Source of the DNA: Brachionus plicatilis
Lineage: Eukaryota > Rotifera > Eurotatoria > Ploima > Brachionidae
Assembly: GCA_010279815.1 (NCBI GenBank)
Contig: QEOQ01000508.1
Location: forward strand, 6,104,904-6,168,903
Direction: 5' to 3'
Length of the DNA stretch: 64,000 nt
In this document: piece after piece, positions 58,801-64,000 of the stretch
Numbering within the stretch: position 1 is the first letter of the stretch
Layout of the letters: the number at the start of each line of letters is the position of its first letter
Translations under genes and position numbers: made by a program
The notes under the pieces: model-generated
Told to the model about the DNA's origin: nothing
Database searches by the model: none
Seen by the model: only the letters and a program-made list of their open reading frames with translations

Positions 58801-61800
58801 TAAACTATTTGTGAGAGTTTGCTCAAGATAAATTATTTTTAATTAATTCTTATCTTATCGAGATTAAGTCTATGTTTGATGGAAGATAAGATTTTTTTTT
58901 TCTCTCTCTCATTTATTATAAATGATTCACTCCGACTCGTTTGAAAGTTTGATCGGAGTGTTTCTATTTTTATTAAAGATAGTAAAATAAATAGCCCAAG
59001 TGGCTGACAATATTTACCCATTTCGTCTTCGGAGTCGGACATAAAAGTCTCTTGCATAGTCTCGGGTGTTTGAACTTTATATTTTTCTTCAGTGGTCTTA
59101 ATGGTTGTCGACACAAGTGTTGTCTGAGTGACTTGACGCAATTCTTCTATCACTGATATGTAGCCTAGGCGCTGAGCAATAGCCAAAGGAGTTTGACCAT
59201 TCTTAAATTTTGGTTTATAAAAATCTTGAATTTTTTTTTAAAAAATAAATTTTACATTGTTTGTAATATCAGGCGAGGCACCGTGTTCTAAAAGTAGTTT
59301 GACAATAAGAACGTGTCCTTGTTGCGCGGCGCAATGAAGTGCTGTAAATCCGTGCTATTGAGAAAAAAAGATAATTTAATCAAAATTTATTTTATTTATC
59401 AAAATAAAAAACAATAATAAATACAATTGGACACAACTATTTAAATTTATGCATTATTTTTTTAGTTGGTCATTGAAAAAAGACACGCGTTTAAAAACAA
59501 AGATTAATGAGGGCAAAATTGAGTTTATAGAATAATTTAAAGTTCACAAAAAAAAGTGAATAAATTAGTATGGAAAATAATCGTGATCGAATGGCTTAAA
59601 ATAGGCCTCAAATGCAAATTTGAAAATGGCTTTTAAATTTGATACTATTTTCTCAAAAAAGCTAATATTTAGTTTTTTTTACTTTAAATATTTAGATTTA
59701 GTTCTATATTGTTTTGGATTTAAATTGTTTAAGTGTTAAATTTTAGGCCTAAAATTTTCACTTAAAATATTAAATAATCAGTCTATTGATTTTTATGAAT
59801 TTCATGAAAATATTTGCTTTCAATAGACTTTGAAAAGTTTAATTTAAAAAAATTTATTTTTACCACTTCTTTAAAACGATCGTTATCTTTTAAATTTATC
59901 TTACTTTCTAAATACTGATTAGATAAATTTTGATCTCAATAGATTATAAATATTTTAAAACTTATTTTTTTAATAATTGCTTTCAGGCAACTCTGAGTTT
60001 TGAAAAACTTTCAAAAATATTTTTTAAGACAAGAAAAATATGATACGGCACAAAATAGTACAAAGTCTTAAAATTCAAAAAAAGTTATTCTCAAGTCCCA
60101 TATAGAAAGATTTGAAAAATTTTTAATTTTACTTTTTGTAAACTTAATTTAGTTTTTAAATCAATGAAAATAAACTTTCCAAGCAGATGTTATTGTATAA
60201 AGAGACATACTTTACTTTGTTTTTGCTAAAGTTAAAAAATCAGAAATTTATTTTTCTTTTTTAGAAATTAATATTTATTTGAAAAGTTTAAAATTTCTAA
60301 AATTAAGCGATTCAAATGAACGGTCTGGTCAAAATAAAATGAAAAAAGAGAACATATTCAAAAGTTTTATGCATGAAATAAACTAAAATTTTTTGTTAAC
60401 TATATCTCATTATTTTTGGTTAAAAAATTCACTCGAAATTATTTTTTCCAATAAAACAAACTTACAAAGTAGAGTAAAAAATTAAAAAATTTTATTAAAA
60501 TTTATAAATATATGGTTAAAATCGATAATATTGAAAGTATCCTTTTTGAAAAAATTTCTTTTTTTTGGTTTGATAAATTAGTAGTAAAAAAAGATAACTT
60601 TGAAATGATCAATAAGAATTAGACTTGAAATATACTAAAATTTGAAGGGATAAAATTAAACCAAAAGTCCTTGCTCTGTTTAACAAATAAAAAATATAAA
60701 AATCATTAAATTTTAAACTAAATTTTGCCATTATTCATAAAACTAAGACCAAACAAAGACACAAAGCAAAGCAAAGCACAATATCTAATCAACAACGATC
60801 CTTATCCAGTAAATTTCTCTTACTTTCTATAAATTGATAAAATCATAAATTTTTAAATATAAAAAAATATTAAATAATTTTATTTAAAACAAAAAAAAAA
60901 AAAGGGAAAAATTAACAATTACCTTAGTGATTATGTTAACATCGGCCATGTGTCCCAGTAAAAATTTGACCATGTTAATCTGTCCAAAGTGACATGCCAC
61001 GTGCAACGGAGTGTAGCCCGCTTTTGTTTGTGGATCAATGGCAGCATTCATTTTGACAAGAACAGCGGCACAATTTACTTTGTCCTCTTGGGCACACAAA
61101 TGCAACGGAGTCAGGCCATTTTTGGACGAAGCACCCGGTTCTGCTTTGTGATCCAAGAGCAAACTTGCCATGTCCAAGTGTCCCTCTTGGCAAGCTAGAT
61201 GCAATGGCGTGAATCCAGCATTGGACTCACAATTGGTGTGAGCGTTGTATTCCAACAAAGTGGTGGCTATGTCAAGTTGATTTTTTTTGGCAGCAATGTG
61301 CAATGCTGAATAGCCATTTTTGGCCACAATGTGCGGACTTGCGTTGTGCTGCAAAAGCAAGTGGGCTAAACTTGGCCGATTGTAGTGTGTGGCCACGTGC
61401 AATGGAGTGAGACCATTTTTGCCCTGAATGTCCGGCTGGGCGTCTCTTTGCAGCAAAAGACTAGCTACTTTTATGTTGCCGTATTTGGCCGCAATGTGCA
61501 AAGGAGTAAATCCTTTTTTGGTAGTTACATTGAGAGAGGCGCCATTTTCGAACAAAATGCTGGCCACTTCTTCTTGGCCCTCTTTGCTAGCAATGTGTAG
61601 TGGCGTGTAGCCGTCGGACGTGGGCGCGTCCACAAAAGCGCCGTGTCTCAACAGCAAGGCTATTATGTCCGTATTTCCCAGACGAGTGGCAATGTGCAGC
61701 GGCGTTTGCTGCTCTTTGGCCTTGGCGTCCACAGAGGCTCCGTGCCTGAGCAAAATGCGCACAATATCTGTCTGATTGGCTCTGGCAGCCAAATGCAATG

Positions 61801-62410
61801 GGGTCTCGCCGCGAATGGTGGGCACGTTTGGCAACGAACCATGCTGTATCAAGAACACAACTACGTTCATGCATCCCATGAACGATGCCACATGCAAAGG
61901 AGTTAGACCCGACTCGGTGGTTGCCTCTTTGGACGCGCCGTGCTTGATCAGCAGTTCGATGACTTTGATGCGATTTTTTTTACAAGCAATGTGAAGTGGC
62001 GTGAAGCCGTTGAGGGCGCGCGAGTTTACATCGGCTTTGTGGTCGATTAGAAGTTTGGCTATTTTAACGTGGCCACAATGGGCGGCCACGTGCAAAGCGG
62101 TCAAAAAGTCGCAAGTGGTCTGATCGACAAGTTTGGGCGAATGGTACAGAAGAATGCGGGCCGCTTCCACGTGGTCGCCCTGGGCAGCCATGTGCAGAGC
62201 AGTGAGGCCATTTTTTGTCTTGGCATTTATGGGCGCTTGTTTAGCTATTAAGAGCTCTACTACTTCTTCGTGGCCGGATCGGGCGGCACAGTGCAATGGA
62301 GTCAGACCGTCACGGGTCTTGGCGTCTATTTTGGCGCCGTTCTCCAGCAGTAAATTAACACTGTTTCCTTTGCCCCATTTTGTGGCAACATGCAGAGGAG
62401 TTATGTTTTG
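40730..62410 (-). CDS. Giant ankyrin (5' end beyond the window)
   Basis: Twelve coding exons on the minus strand, in order: 62410-60923, 59354-59256, 59201-59018, 58657-58252, 57682-57557, 54380-52198, 49636-49415, 48440-48384, 47797-47279, 47136-47080, 46773-41035 and 40809-40730. All junctions are GT..AG with matching phases, and the sum, 11,160 bp, gives 3,719 residues. The product has ankyrin repeats corresponding to numbers 8-24 of the canonical 24, a spectrin-binding ZU5-ZU5-UPA unit, a death domain, and then a long unstructured tail dominated by one 5.7-kb exon. Ankyrins link membrane channels and adhesion proteins to spectrin; giant-exon isoforms in other animals act in axons. The upstream exons with repeats 1-7 and the membrane-proximal start lie to the right of the window. 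The combination of domains makes the identification certain; the use of each small exon is predicted only. Confidence 0.96.
41035..46773 (-). CDS. Ankyrin giant exon (acidic, Ser-rich, about 1,913 residues)
   Basis: One uninterrupted exon of 5,739 bp with phase 1 at both ends, so it can be skipped in frame. It opens with IHRDEDYYH and a long Asp run (about 46705-46750). Asp, Glu, Ser and Asn dominate, without a globular domain. Degenerate amphipathic helices recur: [12 protein letters not shown] at about 46285-46340, [16 protein letters not shown] at 43950-44005, [16 protein letters not shown] at 43480-43535, [12 protein letters not shown] at 43065-43115. The C-terminal part is Ser-rich and basic ([13 protein letters not shown] at about 41485-41525), offering kinase-type RxxS/KRxS sites. 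The position straight after the death-domain module equals that of the giant exons of vertebrate ANK2/ANK3, fly Ank2 and worm unc-44. G+C is much lower than in the 52-54 kb exon. Confidence 0.93.
47080..47136 (-). CDS. Ankyrin microexon (57 bp, phase 1-1)
   Basis: Acceptor ttttactaag, donor GTTAGT. Encodes 19 residues, [18 protein letters not shown] plus a split codon. Exactly the same length and phase as the exon at 48384-48440. Predicted from frame and splice sites only. Confidence 0.7.
47279..47797 (-). CDS. Ankyrin exon after the death domain (519 bp, phase 1-1)
   Basis: 173 residues, acidic and Ser-rich ([17 protein letters not shown]...). It contains [21 protein letters not shown] at about 47380-47440, which has the hydrophobic spacing of a PKA-anchoring helix, and a conspicuous DDDED cluster near its end. 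The acceptor is taken as cattctaag just before ATGAGACAC; starting translation at that ATG is an alternative reading, but the phase fits the upstream exon. Confidence 0.8.
48384..48440 (-). CDS. Ankyrin microexon (57 bp, phase 1-1)
   Basis: Acceptor tttaattttag, donor GTAGAC. Encodes [18 protein letters not shown] with split codons at both ends. A second 57-bp cassette, unrelated in sequence to the one at 47080. Confidence 0.7.
49018..49186. mobile_element. Hairpin MITE, family 1, copy c (ankyrin intron)
   Basis: A short copy (169 bp) with ends GGTTTTGTGAAATTCAGT and ..ACTGAACTTCACAAAACC. Target duplication GAGAATTTT (49009-49017) / GAGAATTTG (49187-49195), 8 of 9. The inner arms are partly lost. 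Confidence 0.85.
49415..49636 (-). CDS. Ankyrin exon after the death domain (222 bp, phase 1-1)
   Basis: Encodes [33 protein letters not shown]... and then [22 protein letters not shown] (about 49432-49499). The latter fits the PKA RII-anchoring helix pattern at every position. Donor GTTCGT is weaker than usual; acceptor ttttttttaag. Confidence 0.78.
50390..51625. repeat. Large interrupted palindrome around AGGAGCA(A/G)AATT
   Basis: AGGAGCAAATTTATTATT at about 50418 pairs with AATAATAATTTGCTCCT at about 51582-51598. AGGAGCAGAATTAATT at about 50517 pairs with AATTAATTCTGCTCCT at 50807-50822. AAAATATAA blocks and the direct repeat AATATAAAAATTGCTTCT (51330 and 51604 regions) extend the symmetry. 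A LINE copy has inserted into the middle. Probably an older foldback element in the ankyrin intron. Confidence 0.55.
50823..51309 (-). pseudogene. 5'-truncated LINE with 13-bp target duplication
   Basis: The minus-strand frame (50934-51224 and a little upstream) encodes the C-terminal end of a LINE reverse transcriptase polyprotein: [37 protein letters not shown]. The 3' UTR follows (GGGACTGAAAAGAAGGC, CATTCGGAGCTGCCCC, stem-loop GGGGATTTCCCC at 50851-50862) with an AATAAA-type tail. The direct repeat TAATTCTGCTCCT at 50810-50822 and 51310-51322 is the target duplication. This copy ties the many short 3'-end fragments in the window to a LINE. Confidence 0.85.
51635..51994. mobile_element. Hairpin MITE, family 4 (ankyrin intron)
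   Basis: A 360-bp foldback with ends GGCATCTTGAAGTTTAGGATC and its exact complement. Arms continue through TCAGATCAAAAAGTAATTTTG, TTATAACTTTTGAATGGTATTT and TGCAAAATGCTAAATAATGC, with TGCAGA motifs near the loop. Flanks ATTATTTT at 51627-51634 and 51995-52002 match at 8 bp. The arms are nearly identical, so the insertion is recent. Confidence 0.9.
52198..54380 (-). CDS. Ankyrin exon: ZU5-ZU5-UPA and death domain
   Basis: 728 residues from [21 protein letters not shown] through NLPKG. Order: first ZU5 ([19 protein letters not shown]...[25 protein letters not shown]), the spectrin-binding module; second ZU5 ([23 protein letters not shown]...[19 protein letters not shown]); UPA ([19 protein letters not shown]...ARFWLMDC); then a death domain at about 52440-52740 ([29 protein letters not shown]...). 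The acidic insert [31 protein letters not shown] between the ZU5 domains is longer than usual. The exon is strikingly G+C-rich compared with everything around it, hence many long shadow frames on both strands. Confidence 0.97.
54519..54665. repeat. Short tandem repeat, AAAATTTTTAAAT(n)
   Basis: Four to five units of about 30 bp, each AAAATTTTTAAA followed by 12-16 T, at the 5' end of the 3.2-kb ankyrin intron. Confidence 0.8.
54741..56461. mobile_element. hAT-like element carrying a nested TTAA element
   Basis: Ends TAGTGTTGGTAATCGA (left) and TCGATTGCCAACACTA (right), with AATCGATC/ATCGACTA-rich subterminal arms that pair. Flanks AAAATAAT and AAAAAAAC match 6 of 8, a degraded duplication. 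Without the nested element the length is about 410 bp. Lies in the ankyrin intron 54381-57556. Confidence 0.65.
54838..56148. mobile_element. piggyBac-like non-autonomous element (nested)
   Basis: Ends CACTAAAAAGGCC and GGCTTTTCTAGTG are inverted copies and are flanked on both sides by TTAA (54834-54837, 56149-56152), the target of piggyBac-type elements. A 105-120 bp inverted repeat inside (about 54934-55052 against 55757-55862) is nearly identical between arms, including TGTGCGATGGTT and TTTTAGAAATATTTGGAGAAA. No transposase frame. Confidence 0.68.
57557..57682 (-). CDS. Ankyrin linker exon (126 bp)
   Basis: Encodes [41 protein letters not shown], phase 2 on both sides, with donor GTAAGT. 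It forms part of the disordered linker between the repeats and ZU5. It is also symmetric and could be a cassette exon. Confidence 0.82.
58252..58657 (-). CDS. Ankyrin linker exon (406 bp)
   Basis: Encodes [27 protein letters not shown]...ESKPKSTG. It continues the acidic SDSEDEMG end of the previous exon, as in the linker of other ankyrins before ZU5. It contains [19 protein letters not shown], a cluster of proline-directed phosphorylation sites. Confidence 0.9.
59018..59201 (-). CDS. Ankyrin repeat 24 and start of linker
   Basis: [28 protein letters not shown]... matches the last, capping ankyrin repeat of the family (NGxTALxIAKRLGYISVxDxL). [15 protein letters not shown] corresponds to the PETMNE...SDDE motif that follows. 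Confidence 0.95.
59256..59354 (-). CDS. Ankyrin repeat 23 (99-bp exon)
   Basis: Exactly one 33-residue repeat, [33 protein letters not shown], in its own exon, phase 0 on both sides. The intron after it is only 54 bp. Confidence 0.95.
59355..60922. other. Ankyrin intron, 1.57 kb
   Basis: AT-rich, no repeat or nested gene recognised. Confidence 0.6.
60923..62410 (-). CDS. Ankyrin repeats 8-22 in one exon
   Basis: 496 residues, 15 complete ankyrin repeats ([15 protein letters not shown]... to [33 protein letters not shown]). Alignment with the canonical 24-repeat stack puts them at 8-22. One repeat (number 10, ..[14 protein letters not shown]) has a one-residue insertion. Phase 0 on both sides. 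The exon is GC-richer than its introns. The acceptor is caatttaattag. Vertebrate ankyrins split this region into many exons, so fusion by intron loss is likely in this lineage. Confidence 0.97.
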
Positions 62411-64000
62411 CTAATTAAATTGAAAAAAATTGTTTTTATCTTTTATTGAAAATTTGTCGTTCTTTAAATAATCAACCAAATAATTCTTTTTTTTTTGAAA
62501 AAAAAATTTTTTTAATTGATCAAAATGTTTTTTAAATTGTTATTAAATTTTTTAAAGTTTTTGAAATTCACTTTATTATATGTAAAAAATTAATATCTTG
62601 GATTAATGGACTAGCTCCTATTTGCTTGTAATTTATCTTTAATCTTACCATAAAAAAGGTTCATATCAAACTGTAGCTCTTTCAGATAAACATAAAAAAT
62701 AATATATAGTTTGATCTTAATCAAAATATTCAAATTTTTTTTGTCATTATAGAAGAAATCTCTTTTGTAAAAAAATCTCATTCAATTCTGATAATTACGT
62801 TAGATAATCTAATTTATATATATTTAAACAAAAATCTACTGAAACAATCGAAATAAAAAATTTGAAAATATTACTCTTTTACATCAAGTGAATATTAAAA
62901 ACTTTTAAAAATTTAATTATAATTTATAAAACATTTTTATCAATTGAAAAATTTTTTTTTACAAAAAAATAGATTATTTAGTTAATTATTTAAAAAACGA
63001 CATGTAACAAGTCAATAACGACATGCCGTTTTTGTCGAACACTGAAAATCGAAAAAAAATGACGTTTTTGGGCCTTTTTCGACAATAACGACATGTCAAA
63101 AAATCGAGCAATTACTTTAATTTATTTGCTTTGTATTTTTAAGAAAATAAATAGCGCTGAAAAATTTGGCAAAAATTTTTCCTTTTATGAATAATTAAAA
63201 TTAAAGAATAAGAAAAAAATTCCCAAAATTCGAAACATTAGATATTGAAATTTTCATGACCTAGAGTAATTTTTTGAATTTTTTAAATTAATCAAATTGA
63301 TATTTAAATTTATTGTTTTTGATGTTTAATAAGATGTCTCTTTGAACCATGAACATTTTAACAGGCTTAATAATGTTTATTTTTTATATTTTGAAGTTTT
63401 TTTAGAATAAGTTAATAAATAAAAGTATTATCACAAGAATTTAAAAAAAATTAAGTGAAAAAGATTTTTTGAAATATTTTACCATTTTATCAAAATATTA
63501 ATGATATTTTGGTGAAAAATAAATAAAATGCCATTTTTAATTCTTAATTGCTTAAATTGCTTAAATTTGTAGTCAATTTTACAGACTTTTGAAATTACTT
63601 AGATTTTTATTCTATTTATAGCATAAATGGATTTTTTATGTCCCAAGGCCAATATATTTTAATTATTTTTTACTCTTATTGCTAAATAGGAAATTTCTCT
63701 GAAGAAATAACAAAGTGTCAATTTAAAATTTTTGTTAATTATTTTACTGTTAGTATTTTGTTTGGTTTTTTGTCTAGGTCTTATTTTTTTTTAGCTCTGA
63801 AGCTCCATTAACTCGGCAGATGTTAAGGCGACATTTTTGAAAATTATTGAGTCAAAAAGAATTATTGTTAGAAAATATCTTTAAATCAAAATCACGTTTG
63901 ATATCACTGGGACGCCTGATTAAAAATTGGTGTTAACTATTTTCTTAGAAAATTTTATAAAAATCAATCGTGTAAAGATTTATTATAATTTTCTAACAAA
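62411..64000. other. Start of the upstream ankyrin intron
   Basis: No further ankyrin exon is seen. The motif AACGACATG occurs three times at about 62997-63100. A weak LINE-like motif lies at about 63795-63820. Confidence 0.5.

Overview
The window is one stretch of a very AT-rich animal nuclear genome. Genes have spliceosomal GT..AG introns, several of them only 54-66 bp, and AATAAA signals follow several stop codons. Orthologues of animal-wide genes are present: RACK1, CEP57 and a large ankyrin with ankyrin repeats, ZU5-ZU5-UPA and a death domain. The compact AT-rich style, many tiny hairpin transposons, truncated LINEs and a STELLO/DUF288-type gene would suit a small spiralian such as a monogonont rotifer. 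That placement is inference, and the sequence alone does not prove it.

Layout. 0-1.6 kb: a TALE-class homeobox gene (+). 1.6-4 kb: nested LINE and hairpin-transposon debris. 4.06-6.4 kb: a single-exon STELLO/DUF288-like Golgi-type membrane protein (+). 8.5-9.2 kb: a secreted Gln/Gly/Ser/Trp repeat protein (+). 9.2-26 kb: a gene-poor desert with an 83-base assembly gap, hairpin repeats, truncated LINE 3' ends and a 180-bp direct repeat 2.2 kb apart. 26.07-27.04 kb: an FkbM-type methyltransferase (+). 27.1-31.1 kb: a dense transposon cluster (hairpin elements, a hAT-like element with perfect 8-bp target duplication, a tRNA-derived SINE relic). 32.9-34.0 kb: RACK1 (-, 3 exons). 37.2-38.8 kb: a CEP57-like centrosomal protein (-, 4 exons). 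40.7-62.4 kb and beyond the window: an ankyrin gene (-), 12 coding exons seen, whose summed length (11,160 bp) is an exact multiple of three.

Most notable points. (1) The ankyrin carries a 5.7-kb 'giant' exon after the death domain, as the neuronal giant ankyrins of vertebrates, flies and worms do. Every exon after the death domain except the terminal one is phase 1-1, so any can be skipped in frame; two are 57-bp microexons. (2) The giant exon and two neighbouring exons contain at least six degenerate copies of an amphipathic helix of the type that anchors protein kinase A (AKAP RII-binding helix). I know of no such description for ankyrins. (3) A superfamily of perfect-hairpin mobile elements with GG..CC ends and 9-bp target duplications (Mutator-like) has diverged in sequence while keeping arm pairing and a shared internal order of motifs. 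(4) Truncated LINE 3' ends keep a short stem-loop whose bases change in pairs between copies.

The genes do not form an operon and have unrelated roles. RACK1, CEP57 and the ankyrin lie on the minus strand, the others on the plus strand.
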